Shown here one piece after another: positions 1-11,617 of a stretch of DNA of 64,000 nucleotides (within the stretch, counting starts at the first letter, position 1; each line of letters opens with the position of its first letter). The stretch is from Pyrus communis. Lineage: Eukaryota > Streptophyta > Magnoliopsida > Rosales > Rosaceae. A model generated the notes under the pieces. That model worked only from the letters and a program-made list of their open reading frames with translations. It made no database searches and was not told where the DNA came from. The translations under genes were made by a program, and so were the position numbers. The stretch is from positions 7,897,501 through 7,961,500 of the forward strand of contig NC_084808.1 in assembly GCF_963583255.1 (NCBI RefSeq), written 5' to 3'.

Positions 1-1305
1 ATAGTTTTAGGTCATATCATCTCTGAAAACGGCATTGAAGTTGATAAGTCAAAGATAGATCTTGTACGTCACTTACCCTCTCCGACTTCGGTTAGAGAGG
101 TTCGTTCGTTTCTTGGCCATGCAGGATTCTATCGTAGGTTTATCAAAGATTTCTCAAAAGTTGCACAACCTCTTTGCCGCCTCCTACAAAAAGACGTGGC
201 GTTTGAATTCACTAAGGAGTGCACGACATCATTCAACCAACTCAAGGAGTTGTTGACCACGGCACCCATTATTGTTCCCCCGGATTGGAGCCTCCCGTTC
301 GAGCTTATGTGTGATGCGTCCGATTATGCTTTAGGGGCTGTTTTGGGACAAAGAAAGGACAAGAGGCCGCATGTCATCTATTATGCCTCACGGACGTTGA
401 ACGACGCCCAGTTGAACTACTCCACTACGGAAAAAGAACTTCTTGCCGTTGTCTTTGCTTTAGATAAATTTCAATCATATCTAATTGGTACTAAAGTAAT
501 TGTTTTCACTGATCATGCAGCTCTAAAGTACTTGCTCACCAAAAAGGAGGCCAAGCCCCGGCTAATTCGGTGGATGTTGTTACTTCAAGAGTTCGACATC
601 GAGATTCGTGACAAGAAGGGAAGTGAAAACGTGGTGGCTGACCACCTAAGCCGAATGGTGCATAATGAGGAGTCCCTACCCATTGCAGAGACATTCCCCG
701 ATGAACAATTGCTGTCCATAAAGGTTAGTACACCTTGGTATGCCGATATAGTTAATTTTTTGGTGTCAAAACGTATTCCAACTGAGTTCAATAGGCACCA
801 ACGTGACAAACTTAGGCACGATGCACGGTTTGATGTGTGGGATGATCCATACTTATGGAAATTTTGTCCCGATCAGATTATACGTCGTTGTGTGCATGAT
901 TCTGAATGTCATTCAATTTTGAGTTTTTGTCATACATATGCATGTGGAGGGCACTTTGGCACACAACGCACGGCCCTCAAAGTGTTACAATGTGGATTTT
1001 ATTGGCCTAGTATTTTTAAGGATGCTAGAACGTTTTGCTTAACATGTGATAAATGCCAAAGAATGGGTGGTATTAGTGCAAGGGACCAAATGCCGCAGGT
1101 TTCTATCCTAAATGTTGAAATTTTTGATGTTTGGGGTATTGACTTTAGGGGTCCCTTTCCGTCATCATATGGTTTTATGTATATTTTGCTTGCGGTTGAT
1201 TATGTGTCGAAGTGGGTGGAAGCAAAAGCCACCCGGACTAATGATTCTAAAGTGGTTGCAGATTTTATTAGAACTAACATTTTTGCAAGGTTTAGCATGC
1301 CATGA
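1..1305 (+). CDS. Retrotransposon pol: end of RT, RNase H and integrase N-terminal half (5' partial)
   Basis: The frame is open from base 1, so the true start is upstream. The first ~65 residues are the RT thumb/connection, with a VLGHIIS-type stretch and an [13 protein letters not shown] motif. RNase H follows with [15 protein letters not shown], the acidic ..[10 protein letters not shown].. segment and [10 protein letters not shown]. The integrase zinc finger ([10 protein letters not shown] then CLTCDKCQ) and the first catalytic Asp ([10 protein letters not shown]) come next. Translation stops at TGA 1303-1305 after ARFSMP. The same frame continues directly in 1306-2034, so this is a single nonsense change (perhaps CGA to TGA) in an otherwise open pol. 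The family function is reverse transcription and integration of element RNA. This copy would make a truncated integrase unless the stop is read through. Confidence 0.9.
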   Translation: MVLGHIISENGIEVDKSKIDLVRHLPSPTSVREVRSFLGHAGFYRRFIKDFSKVAQPLCRLLQKDVAFEFTKECTTSFNQLKELLTTAPIIVPPDWSLPFELMCDASDYALGAVLGQRKDKRPHVIYYASRTLNDAQLNYSTTEKELLAVVFALDKFQSYLIGTKVIVFTDHAALKYLLTKKEAKPRLIRWMLLLQEFDIEIRDKKGSENVVADHLSRMVHNEESLPIAETFPDEQLLSIKVSTPWYADIVNFLVSKRIPTEFNRHQRDKLRHDARFDVWDDPYLWKFCPDQIIRRCVHDSECHSILSFCHTYACGGHFGTQRTALKVLQCGFYWPSIFKDARTFCLTCDKCQRMGGISARDQMPQVSILNVEIFDVWGIDFRGPFPSSYGFMYILLAVDYVSKWVEAKATRTNDSKVVADFIRTNIFARFSMP

Positions 1306-2034
1306 GTGATCATTAGTGATGGAGGGTCCCATTTTTGCAACCGGACCATTGAGGCATTATTGAGGAAATACAGTGCCAACCATAAGGTTTCTACACCTTA
1401 CCATCCTCAAACAAATGGCCAAGTCGAGGGTTCCAACCGAGAGATCAAGCAAATCCTAGAAAAGACCGTTGGGCCAACAAGAAAGGATTGGAGTTTACGG
1501 TTAGATGATGCACTTTGGGCGTATCGTACGGCATACAAAACCCCCATTGGGATGTCCCCTTTTCGACTTGTCTACGGCAAGGCGTGCCATCTTCCCGTGG
1601 AGTTGGAGCATAAAGCTCTTTGGGCCGTCAAGAAGTTCAACATGCACTTAGATGAAGCGGGAAGTCATAGGAAATTCCAATTGAATGAGCTTGATGAAAT
1701 ACGGCACGAGGCGTACGAGAATGCAAGCATTTACAAGCAAAAGACCAAAGCTTTCCATGACAACATGATCCGTGGGAAATCCTTCTCCATTGGGCAGAAA
1801 GTGCTATTGTTCAATTCCCGTTTACGCTTGTTTCCCGGTAAGTTACGTTCCAAGTGGATTGGACCGTTTGTTATTACTAATGTTTTTGTTCATGGTGCAG
1901 TCCAAATCCAAAGCTTGAAAACGGGACATGAATTTAAGGTGAACGGGCATCGTTTGAAGCCCTATTATGAGAACTTTGTGGAGCACACCGTGGATGACAC
2001 CCCCTTGGATGCCGTGGGCTCCAATCTGGAGTGA
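1306..2034 (+). CDS. Retrotransposon integrase, core and C-terminal half
   Basis: This continues the frame of the preceding ORF after the TGA at 1303-1305. It opens with [10 protein letters not shown], which holds the second catalytic Asp. [16 protein letters not shown] follows with the catalytic Glu, completing the DD(35)E triad. [28 protein letters not shown] is typical of Athila-like integrases. KWIGPFVI near residue 180 matches the GPF/Y module of the C-terminal domain. The ORF ends ...LDAVGSNLE, and the AVGSN ending recurs in B and K, so this is the natural pol terminus. The first codon is GTG, and no independent start is implied. No base change other than the upstream stop obviously disables it. 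Confidence 0.88.
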   Translation: MIISDGGSHFCNRTIEALLRKYSANHKVSTPYHPQTNGQVEGSNREIKQILEKTVGPTRKDWSLRLDDALWAYRTAYKTPIGMSPFRLVYGKACHLPVELEHKALWAVKKFNMHLDEAGSHRKFQLNELDEIRHEAYENASIYKQKTKAFHDNMIRGKSFSIGQKVLLFNSRLRLFPGKLRSKWIGPFVITNVFVHGAVQIQSLKTGHEFKVNGHRLKPYYENFVEHTVDDTPLDAVGSNLE

Positions 2035-2184
2035 TTGGGTTCTTCGTCCGGCTATACGACGTTAAAGCAAGCGCTACTTTGCGTTCCTAAACTCTTTTCT
2101 TTGTTGCTATTTCGTTTCTGCCATGTTAGGTTGTTTAGTTGTTGTTTTGTTTGTTTGTTTGTTAATTGTGTGAGTCTATGCTTG

Positions 2185-2222
2185 AAACATTGAGGACAAT
2201 GTTTGATTTAAGTGTGGGGGGG
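2185..2222 (+). promoter_or_regulatory. Conserved hairpin plus internal polypurine-like tract (A)
   Basis: An 8-bp perfect stem, AAACATTG (2185-2192) with CAATGTTT (2197-2204) and loop AGGA, is followed by AAGTGT and a run of 7 G. The unit lies about 150 bp after the pol stop. Equivalent units occur in D (15385-15420), K (40852-40900) and, inverted, in B (7745-7791). The resemblance to the true PPT module suggests an internal plus-strand primer site or an RNA signal; this is inference. Confidence 0.6.
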
Positions 2223-3922
2223 TAACTAAAGTGTTTTGATGCAAATTCGTAGGGTTTTATCCACCATAACTTCTAATGTTGTTTCTTGCTGTTTTTAAGT
2301 GTTTTTAAACTGTTTTAGTGTGTTTTGACTTAAAAATTCGAAAATCCCATAAAATTTTGAAAAATTGTTTCAAAAAACCCAAAAAGAGTTGTTTTTGTGT
2401 CTTAGGGTACCTTCCAATACAATGATGAGGATTCAGTTTGTAATTGCATGACTATTAAAGAGAGTTGTAAACATGGATGAAAGTTTGATTTACTCTTTGG
2501 TTCATGCTTGGTTGTGGTTATAATTTATGAATTCACATGCAATCATAAAAGAAAAAAATCAGTTTTTGTAACATGCTTGAAGGAAGGAACTCAAACTAAC
2601 GCTACAACCTTGTGAGACTTGAGCCTAAACGTTTATTTGGAGAGTTAATAATCTGTGCATTGTTGTTTTCTAAAAAGTCGTTGCATGATCTCATTATTCT
2701 TTGCTTGGTTGCTACTTAGAAGGCGTTTCATCATTTAGTTCCAAACACTAGAACTCATGCCCAATTCATTCAAAGCATGTTATTGATTTGCATAACACAT
2801 ATTCAAGATGAAGTTGTGTAGTGACCACCATAGCCAAATTGCCATATTTCCCTATTTCATTTGTTTTGTAGGATTTAACCCCGTTGAGCCTTGTGTAGCC
2901 TACTTTCTTTGTTAACCCACAATTATCCTCACCTAGCCTAGAGTAGGACCACCCATACCTTTGTTCTTGAAGCATAGTAAAAGCATAACTCAAGATGAAT
3001 TCCTTTTGATCATTGCATTGCAGAAAACAAGTGTGGGGGAAAGATTCTTGATATATGGGTGTGCCAAAGTCTTGAATGAGGCACGGCAAAGAAAAGAAAC
3101 GAAAAAAAAAAAAAGAAAAATAATTTCGTGGAAAATAAGAAGAAAAAAAGAAAAGTTGTGAAAAGAATGAAAAAGGAGTTGAAAAGATGTGAAAAAGTGT
3201 TCTCAAGTGTTGTTTGTTGAAGGAAGGGTCCAAAAACATTGAATTCGGCCCTAATTGATTGCTTGAACCTTCCCTTTGAGTTTAAAAGTTGATTTCAGCA
3301 TTCTAAGGGGAATTCTAAGTTCAATTTCATTATGTTGCTTACTATTGCTTTAAAGAACATCTGTTTTCCCTATCCTTCGTTGTTAGCCAACTCCCCAAGC
3401 CCCGTTACAACCCTTGACTTTAATCTTGAGTGTTGTGCGTTTCAATTTGTGGAGTTTGAATTTGGTTTAAGCATATGGTGTCACTGGTTCTCGCATCTAA
3501 GTAGTAGCGTTCCATTCATGAGATCATATCTAAACATGTTATTAACTCCGGAAATTGCGTTCTTTGTTATACATATATGTGAGCATTCGTTTTTATATTT
3601 ACATCAATCTTCTCACATATAACTAAGTGTAGGGTGTGTAGTTAGAAAATCTGATTGAAAATAGAGTGCATATCTTGTAAGGTATTGAGGAAATTCTCTA
3701 AGGCATGTTACTACATTCAAAACATCGTTTTAAGTGGTTATTTGTGAACTAGTAAGTAGTGACTATGATTAAGCATGTGCTCGAGTGTAAAGATGGCTAA
3801 AATCTGTGGGAATAATGATTTTTAACATGTCATGTGCATTGGAAATCCCTGAGACGATTGTTGGAAGGTTTAGGTTGTGTTTTACTTGTTTAGTATCGTT
3901 TTGTTTGTTTGTTTTCGTTTTG

Positions 3923-3962
3923 TTTTGCTCGAGGACTAGCAAAAGCTAAGTGTGGGGGAATT
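3923..3962 (+). promoter_or_regulatory. Polypurine tract with upstream hairpin, element A
   Basis: AAGTGTGGGGGAATT abuts the TGATAGG LTR start, the expected position of the plus-strand primer. Just upstream a 7-bp stem, TTTTGCT with AGCAAAA, encloses the loop CGAGGACT. The same arrangement precedes the LTRs of D (17093-17132), H (27140-27179) and K (42561-42600). Confidence 0.8.
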
Positions 3963-4816
3963 TGATAGGGGCATATCTATGCACCTTAGTTTAGCTTGTT
4001 CTTGTGCATTTATAGTGTTTTTCCTTAGTAAAGTAGTCTTTTAAGCTAGTTTTATGTATTTTCAGGATTTAAGGGCAAAGTATGCAAAAGGATGCATTTT
4101 GGAGCCTTTTGGAGCAAATTAGAGCTTGGAATGGATATCATATGCTTGGAGCCAAGATGATGGACGAAATTGAAGACTTGAAGATGATGATTCCTACTTA
4201 AACAAGGTTTCCTACTTGAGTAGTAGGAAAGTTAAATCCCAATGGTCTCAAGTTGCAGCAACAAAGAAGTTTTCCAAGTCCAAGAAGGAGAAGAATTCCA
4301 AGATGAAGAAGGATTAGCTTTCCTAATCCTAATGCACAAGGTTTTCAGCCACAAAGAGGAGTCCTAAACACTTTAGGACACCTTATCCTAATCCTATAGG
4401 GATGGCATGCACTTTACCTTATCTTGGAGGGTTTTTAGAAGCCTTAGATGCCTTATCCTATCTTTGCCGTGGGTTTTATCCAACTCCCCTTAGTTTTTAG
4501 GCTTTCTAGAAGCCCTAACATTATCCCTAAGAAGGTGCCGCACCCTTATCTCTTTTTTCCTACAAATTTGGCACTTAAATCATGATTCTAGAAACCTTAT
4601 CTTATCTCCTACAAAGGTGGCGCCCCAAATCCTTCTAGAAGTGCCAATTTCTGCCACAAAACACTTTGTTTCTAGAACCCTAAAAATCTGGCGCCTCTAT
4701 TCCTTTTCCTTTGAGGTTTCCTACCTTCTAGATGGCCTATTCCTGATGGGTTTTGATTTCCTTGTCATCTTCAAATACTTAGTCCTTTTCCTTGCTGATT
4801 GAGAGGGATTTTGCAC

Positions 4817-4824
4817 TATAAATA
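4817..4824 (+). promoter_or_regulatory. TATA-like box in LTR A
   Basis: TATAAATA lies about 0.85 kb into the LTR, ahead of the conserved CCGCAACAAAGAGGAG leader block. The same spacing to that block is seen in D, G and O. It probably marks the U3/R region of the element promoter. Confidence 0.55.
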
Positions 4825-5918
4825 GACCCCCTTGCCAACCCAATTATCATCATTCACTCCTCCACATTCAGAAATTCGCCAGAAATACATTCCCAACCCT
4901 TTGCCGCAGCCATCCTTCACCATTCTCCATATTTTCCCACCTTGCCACACTCCCCATCCCTCCTAAACACTACCCTACCATTACACATCCATTCCTCCAT
5001 ACAAATACCACCCAAAACCTGTCCTTAGACCTTGTGCCGCAACAAAGAGGAGGAGAAGAGGGCTTGGACGTTCATGCAATTCAAGTTCGAGTTGCTGGAA
5101 TTTTTAGGTGTTTCCTCTCCTTTAATTTCAATGGTTAAATTTACTTTTCTTTGTCTTGTACGTATGAGGAACTAAACCCCCCCTTGGCTAGGGGGGATTC
5201 GAAACCATGATCATGCTTGCTATATGATTTGATTACCTCTAATTGCGTTTCATAAGTTGTGAATTCAATTTACTTATCTATTTGAATTAAACTGAATTGT
5301 GTGTGTTGGTTGAGAGTGCACGCTTAATTATCATGCATAAATCTAATGCTAGGATATAAGGAAGTTTCACCTAATCGTTACAAACTTATATTCACAAGTA
5401 GTAAAAGTTGATGATCTCAATTGCGTTAAGTAAATTCTTGGCATAAGTTTCATGCAATTCATAGTAACGAGTGCTTCGTCAATGCTTATGGTTTTCAAAG
5501 AACTTAATGATTCTTGCTTGTATCTCTATTATGCAATTCATGTAGGGAACTTGTGGGGAATGCTTTGGGTTGTCGTATGCAATCATCCAATTCAATAACG
5601 TTAGGAAAATCTGAGGGTTAATTAGTGCAATTCACGGTTAATCTGGGGCGTTGAGAATTCATGGTTTATTGAAAAGCTATTAGAAATCGTTTTGTGTGCA
5701 AGTAGGGCATGTGTGGAGATGAACCCCTTAGCTAGCCTTCATTCCATTCATTAAATCCAAATTCGTTTTACAAAGTTTTAAGTTTTGTTTTCAAATTCGT
5801 CAAAATCAAAATCCCCCTTTACTTGGATTGTCAAATTAGTTAGAAATCCATTTAGTTTGTGTTTTTAAAGTATCTTGAGTCAAGTTATAACTATTTTCGT
5901 CCAAATTCTTCTTTAGTG

Positions 5919-5958
5919 CTCAAAACTGCTCAGAAAGTAGTTTTAAGGCAGTTTTGAG
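5919..5958 (+). promoter_or_regulatory. U5 stem-loop, LTR A
   Basis: CTCAAAACTGCT pairs with GGCAGTTTTGAG across a 16-nt loop, with only a terminal G-T wobble. It is the counterpart of the perfect 12-bp stem in LTR G. Confidence 0.55.
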
Positions 5959-6186
5959 TGTTTTCTTGCTGTTTTGAGTCTTTTGGTTTGTCTTAGTGTT
6001 TTAAACTTTAGTTTTGCATTCTTTGGGTCTAGTTTGGTGTTTTATATTGTGTTTTTACATTTTTGAGTCAAATCCAAGTGATTAACAATCCCTCCTAATC
6101 CCCGGTCCAGAACGATCCCTACTTACATTCTTCACTACAATTGATAAAAAGAGGGTTTAATTTGTGTGCGTATAATTCTCATATCA

Positions 6187-8000
6187 GTACCTCAGCGATT
6201 TCCCACAAACATGACACATTAAAGAACATCATTCCCGCGGTTTTTAGCTTTCTTTACACTTGAACAAACATTTAACCATAGTTACCACTTACTAGTTCAC
6301 ATTTAATCAATTAAAACAACGTTTTGAATGTAGTAACATGCTTTAGAGAATTCCTTCAATTCATCATTAGAATGCTCTCTATTTTCACACAGAATTTCTA
6401 ACTACACACCCTACACTAGGTATATGTGAGAAGATTGATTTAAACATGTAGACGAACACTCACAAATGTTATAGCAAAGAAAGCATTTTCTGGAATTATG
6501 ACAATGATATGTATGTGATCTCATGAATGGAATGCTAGTACTTAGAACGAGAACCAGTGATTCCATATGCTCATACCAAATTCAAACTCCACATATTGAA
6601 CACATAACATCAAGATATAAGTTGAGGGTTGTAACGAGGCGAAGCGTATTGGCTAACAAAGAGAGGTAAAGGATAAACAAAGGCTCTTAAAACAATAGGA
6701 AGCAAAGTAATGAAATTGACACTTAAACTCACTTTTGGTGGCAGAAATTAACTTTTAAACACAAGGGAAGATTCATGCAACATTTAGGGTCAAATTCAAA
6801 CTTTTGGACCTTTTCTTCAACAACCAACACTTGTGAGATCATTCTCACTTATTTTTCAACTCTTTTTCTTTCTTTTCACAACTTTTCTCTTTTCTCTTTC
6901 CTTTTTCATTTTCCACGATTTTTTTTCTTTATTTTCTTTCTTTGCCGAGCCCTATTACCTTCCCCCTCACTTGTTTTCTGCAATAAGTTGCTCAAAAGGA
7001 AATTCATTCCAAGTCATGCTTCACTATCCTTTAAGAACAAAGGTATGGAAAGTCCTAATATAGGCTAGGTAAGGATAATGTGGCTAACAAAGAAAATAGC
7101 CTTGATAAGGCTCAAAAGGGGTAATCCTACAATACATATGCAAAAAGGGTTAGGCTTTTTGGCTTTGGCTTAACTAAACAACTTCATCTTATTGTATGTT
7201 ATGCAATCAATATCATTCGAAGTAGCAACCAAGCAAAGAATGATGAGATCATGCAACGACTTTAGAAAATGAGAAATCACAGATTTATACTCTCCAAAGA
7301 ACATTTTAGGCTCAAGTCTCTCAAGGATGTAGCTTTAGTTTGAGTTCCTTCCTTCAAGCATGTTACAAAAACTGATTTTCTCTTTGTGATTACATGTGAA
7401 TTCGTAAACTATAACCATAACCAAGCATAAACCAAAGCATAAATCAAACTTCCATCCATGTTTACAACATTCTTTAATAGGCATGCAATTAAAAACCAAA
7501 TCCTCATCATTGTGTTGGAAGGTACCCTAAGACACAAACAAACACACAAAAACAACTTTAAAACAACTCTTTTTGGGTTTTTCAAAACTATCTTGCAATT
7601 TTTTTTTGTAAATTTTCGTAATTTCTGATCCAAACACATGAAAACACTTCAAAAGACACTAAAAACACTTAAAAACAGTGAGAACAACATTAGAAGTGAT
7701 AGGTAATAAAATCCCACGAAAGTCATGCAAAAACAACTTGCTTACCCCCCCCCCCCCCACACACTTAAATCAAACATTGTCCTTAATGTTTCAAACAAAG
7801 ACTAACATTCAACCAAGCAACAAAAACTAACTAGCAAGCCGAGATAAAAACAATAAAGAGATAGAGAGTTAAGAACGCAAATCTGATTTGTTTGAATGAA
7901 TTGTTGAATTGCCCAAATCCTCTCTAGTTGTATGCATGGGTTGCCTCCCAAGAAGCGCTTGCTTTAACGTCTTGTAGCTGGACGAATTCTCTTCTTAGCA
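6187..8000 (-). other. Non-coding 3' tail of element B
   Basis: This is the reverse complement of the tail seen after pol in A, D and K. It contains a pyrimidine-rich, inverted A-rich stretch (6860-6945), the second G-rich tract (around 6958-6976) and the first tract as a run of 14 C (7745-7758). The terminal PPT and LTR are missing because A interrupts. Only spurious T-rich ORFs are present. Confidence 0.8.
7745..7791 (-). promoter_or_regulatory. Hairpin plus internal polypurine-like tract, element B
   Basis: On the minus strand an 8-bp stem with one mismatch next to the loop (AAACATTA / CAATGTTT, loop AGGA) is followed by AAGTGTGT and 14 G. It matches the unit at 2185-2222 in A. The G run is twice as long as in A. 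Confidence 0.55.
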
Positions 8001-8672
8001 TCAATTGGAACCCACGGCATGGAGGGTGACATCCTCCACAATCTGCCCTTCAACACTTTCGTAATATGGCTTCAAATGATGCCCATTCACCTTGAATTCT
8101 TGACTATTCCTCAAGCTTTGGATTTGCACTACACCATATGGAAAAACATTAGTAACAACAAAGAGGCCAATCCATTTAGAACTTAACTTACCGGGAAACA
8201 AACGAAGGCGAGAATTAAAAAGTAAAACTTTTTGCCCTATGGAGAATGTTTTGCTACGAATCATCTTGTCATGGAAAGCCTTGGTCTTGTCCTTGTAAAT
8301 GCAGGCATTCTCATATGCTTCAAGCCTAATCTCCTCAAGTTCATTCAATTGAAGCTTCCTATGAATTCCAGCCGAATCTATGTCCATGTTGAATATCTTG
8401 ATCGCCCAATGTGCCTTGTGTTCTAACTCCAAGGGGAGATGGCATGGTTTGCCATAAACTAGCCGAAATGGTGACATCCCTATGGGTGTTTTGTAGGCCG
8501 TTCGATAAGCCCACAATGCATCCTCCAAATGCAAGCTCCAATCTTTTCTTGTTGGCCCAACGGTCTTCTCCAAGATTTGCTTGATTTCTCTATTAGACAC
8601 CTCGGCTTGGCCATTGGTTTGAGGATGATAAGGTGTTGAAACCTTATGTGTGACTTGATATTTCTTGAGCAA
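8001..8672 (-). pseudogene. Athila-type integrase, C-terminal part (element B)
   Basis: The minus-strand frame begins within the integrase core. It retains [16 protein letters not shown] with the catalytic Glu, [28 protein letters not shown], and a GPF/Y-like KWIGLFVV in which the conserved Pro is Leu. It ends at ..LHAVGSN, matching the pol ends of A and K. The frame differs from the upstream pol (8722-9465) because of a 40-bp deletion near 8790 and a 1-bp loss near 8711. The latter falls in the codon of the second catalytic Asp (SDGG motif). The product could not be functional. Confidence 0.85.
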
Positions 8673-8721
8673 CGCCTCGATGGTGCGATTGCAAAAATGA
8701 GACCCTCCATACTAATAAGCA

Positions 8722-9466
8722 CTATTGGCATCCCAAATCTAGCAAATATGTTAGTTTTGATAAAATCTGCAACAACTCTAGAATCATTACTACCGCAAGC
8801 AAAATATAAGTGAAACCAAATGAAGAAGGGAAATGACCCATGAAATCAATGCCCCAAACATAAAAAATTTCGACATTAAAGATGGGTGTTTGCGGCATTT
8901 GGTCCCTTACACCTATATTTCCAATTCGTTGACAACGATCACATGTTAAACAAAAAGTTCTAGCATCTTTAAAGATTGTAGGCCAATAAAAACCACATTC
9001 TAACACCTTAAGGGTAGTGCATTGTGTGCCAAAATGTCCTCCACATGCATAAGTGTGACAAAAGGTTAGAATTGAATTAAACTCACAATCATGCACACAT
9101 CTACAAAGAATTTGATCCGCACAAAATTTCCACAAATATGGGTCATCCCACACATAAAACCGTGCCTCTTTCTTAAGTTTATCAAGTTGATGTTTTGTTA
9201 TGGTGTGAGGAACACGTTTTGACACCAAAAAGTTCACCAAATCGGCATACCAAGGTTCACTTACCTTAATGTACAGCAATTGCTCATCAGGGAATGTCTC
9301 TTGGATGGGTAAAGACTCCTCATTGCACATCAAACGACTCAAATGGTTAGCCACCACATTTTCACTCCCTTTCTTGTCTCTAATTTCAATGTCAAACTCT
9401 TGGAGAAGAAGTATCCATCGAATTAGCCTTGGTTTGGCCTCCTTTTTGGTGAATAAGTTCTTCAAA
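8722..9466 (-). pseudogene. RNase H end and integrase N-terminal half (element B)
   Basis: The frame picks up right after solo LTR C with ..[14 protein letters not shown], the end of RNase H. It runs through the integrase HHCC finger ([20 protein letters not shown]) to [16 protein letters not shown], which holds the first catalytic Asp. Compared with A, about 40 bp are missing near 8790, removing the DYVSKWVEA segment and shifting the frame. The reading then ends at LGCQ. The stretch is continuous with 11618-11943 once the solo LTR and one copy of its target duplication are discounted: 2151 bp is a multiple of three, so the frame is the same. Confidence 0.85.
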
Positions 9467-9698
9467 GCTGCTGATGCGAATTATATAAGCACACAAATTA
9501 AACCCTCTTTTGACAATTGTAGTATATGTATAAGTAGGGATCGTTCTAAACCGGGGATTAGGAGGGGTTGCTAAAACACTTGAAAACTGACTCAAAAACG
9601 TAAAACAAAGGTTAAAACACTAAACTAGACTCAAAGAATGTAAAACTAAACACTAGAACACTAAAACAAACCAAAAGACTCAAAACAGCAACAAAACA

Positions 9699-9738
9699 CT
9701 CAAAACTGCCTTAAAAACACAATCTGGGCAGTTTTGAA
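9699..9738 (-). promoter_or_regulatory. U5 stem-loop, solo LTR C
   Basis: CTCAAAACTGCC pairs with GGCAGTTTTGAA, 11 of 12 bp, across a 16-nt loop. The position in the LTR matches A, G, N and P. Confidence 0.5.
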
Positions 9739-10869
9739 CACTTAACACTAATTTGGACGAAAATACAATTTGTTTTGACTCAAAAGACTCTAAAACACAC
9801 TTTTGGAAATATTTGGAATAAGTAAGAAAGGGGGATTTGTTTTTGGACGAATTTAAAAGAAAACAAGTAACTTAAAACTTAAAACAGATTTTTGGACGAA
9901 TTTGAGTAAAACCAATGGATGATGAACTAGCCAAGGGATACTTCTCCACACATGATACATTCAAACATAAGTTGATTTCCAGTTGCTTTTCCGATAAACC
10001 ATGAACCTCAATACCCCAGATTAACCGTGACATCACTAATTAACCCTCAGATTTCCCTTAAGTTATTGGATTGGATGACATCATACGACAACCCAAAGCA
10101 TTCTTCAAAAGTCCCCTACATGACATCATAATAGAGATACAATCAAAGATTATTACGTTCAATGGAAATCATAAGTATTGACAAAGCACTTGTAACTATG
10201 ACATCATGATACGCATGCTAGGAATTTACTTAACATGATTGTGAAAACAACCGTAACTACTTATGAATATAAGTTTGTAACGATTATGTGAAACACCCTT
10301 ATATTCTAGCACCAAATTCAAGCATGCAAATTAAGTAGGCCTCCCTAATCAACATACAAGAATAAGTTATCCATCAAACGATTAAGTAAATTGGATTCAC
10401 AATTTATGAAATCACAACTGGAATTTATCAACTCATATTATAAATATAATCATGGCTTTAAAGCATCCCTAGGCTAAAACGAGTTTAGCCTCTCATGTTC
10501 ATAACAAAACAAAGGAAATTAGAATTAAACATTGAAAACAAAAGATAGATTACACCTAGAAGTGTTCCAACACTCCAACTCGAATGCATAAACGTCCAAG
10601 GCTTCGTCTTCTTTCTCCTCTTCTTTGCTAGGTCACGGCACAAGTGCTAAGGTGGGTTTTTGGATGAGTTTTTGGGTTTAAGTTGGGGTTATGGAGGTAT
10701 GGTGGTGCGGCAAGGCTTGGTGGTGGTGTAGGGTGGTTTGGACGAAGGTTTGGAAGTCTATGGATGGTGGAAATTTGGATGGAAAGCTGGGGCAAGGCTG
10801 GATGTATTTGTGAATGAAGGCTGGTTGTGTGGAAGGGGGAATTAGCTCTCTAAGGGTGCGGCACAAGGG

Positions 10870-10877
10870 TATTTATA
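10870..10877 (-). promoter_or_regulatory. TATA-like box in solo LTR C
   Basis: TATAAATA on the minus strand, ahead of the conserved CCGCAC leader of this LTR family. Confidence 0.45.
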
Positions 10878-11617
10878 AGGAAAAAAAGACCTAAAGACTT
10901 TATTACTTGGTTTAGGAAAGGAATTAATTCTAAATCTTTGAAGAATAGGAAACACAAAATCAGAAATTGAAGGAAATAGGAATGTGACTTGCGGCAAAGG
11001 TTAGAGAGAAAGGGAATGTCTTTTATTTCTGAATTTAGGCAAGGATGTAGGAATATAAAAAGGTATGTGAGTTATGGCTGAAATAGGTAGGAGAAAGGAA
11101 GGTGTTTAAGTGTTTAAAATAGGGAACAAAGCCCTTCCTTGCACGGCAAGGAAGGGAGACACAAGGAAACACACGACATTGCTTAAGGTTGAAAGTTTTG
11201 TGACCTAGAATAGGTAGGATCCTTTGATATTGCTGAAATATGGAGTCATTAAGGCTTAGGAAAGATTAAACCAAAATAGGAAACCTTGGCTTAACTTTCC
11301 TACTTCAACTAGGAAACCTTCTTTGACTAGGATTCCTCATTTGATTAGGAATCCTCTTGTGATTAGGAATCCTCTTGTGATTAGGAATCCTAACTTCATT
11401 AGGTCTTCAATTTCGTCCATTCCTTTTGCTCTACACATAAGCTATCCATTCCAAGTCCAATTTTGCTCCAAAATGCTCCAAAATGCATCTTTTTGCTTCC
11501 TTAGCCATATGAACCTAAAAACACACGAAAATGGCTTAAACTACTAAAACAACTATGAATTAACAATATAAATGCACGAAAACAAGCTAAGTAAGTCGCC
11601 TAAATATGCTCCTATCA

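Larger units (their letters stand above)
2035..3962 (+). other. Non-coding 3' tail of element A
   Basis: No convincing ORF. The same ~1.9 kb tail recurs in D (15271-17132), K (40643-42600), partly in H, and inverted in B (6187-8000). It holds three G-rich AAGTGTGGGGG-like tracts at about 2211, 3029 and 3949, and an A-rich stretch near 3100-3160. An ORF of 96 codons (3332-3622) resembles one in D, but the homologous stretch in K is broken by indels, so I treat it as non-coding. In many Athila elements an env-like ORF sits here; none is visible. Confidence 0.8.
1..6186 (+). mobile_element. Athila-type Ty3/gypsy retrotransposon A, 5' part outside the window
   Basis: The visible order is pol (1-2034), a 1.9 kb non-coding tail (2035-3962), a polypurine tract and a 3' LTR (3963-6186). 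The pol motifs and domain order (RT, RNase H, integrase) are those of the Athila branch of plant Ty3/gypsy elements. No env-like ORF follows pol. Gag, protease, most of RT and the 5' LTR lie before the window. The element ends exactly where a minus-strand Athila tail (element B) begins in mid-sequence, so A was most likely inserted into B. The expected 5-bp duplication would be GTACC at 6187-6191, but its partner is outside the window. Confidence 0.9.
3963..6186 (+). mobile_element. 3' LTR of element A
   Basis: Begins TGATAGGGGC directly after the PPT and ends ..ATTCTCATATCA. Its 3' end carries the ~100-bp block with CCTCCTAATCCCCGG and AACGATCCCTACTT that recurs in every Athila-type LTR with an intact 3' end in the window. 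A TATA-like TATAAATA lies at 4817-4824. A U5 stem-loop lies at 5919-5958. Confidence 0.9.
9472..11617 (-). mobile_element. Solo LTR C (Athila-type), TSD GCTGC
   Basis: The minus-strand LTR runs from TGATAGGAGC (right end) to ..ATTCGCATCA (left end). It is flanked by perfect 5-bp direct repeats GCTGC at 9467-9471 and 11618-11622. No internal region or second LTR is present, so it is a solo LTR left by LTR-LTR recombination. It splits the RNase H domain of element B and is younger than B. A TATA-like site lies at 10870-10877 (minus strand). Confidence 0.95.

Noticed and set aside
3332..3622. Possible env-like ORF after pol (a similar one at 16618-16818)
   Set aside because: Short, no signal peptide plus membrane-anchor pattern, and the homologous stretch in K is frame-broken.
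6775..7068. Phe/Ser-rich ORFs with apparent membrane segments
   Set aside because: Produced by the inverted A-rich stretch of the tail. Low-complexity shadow.
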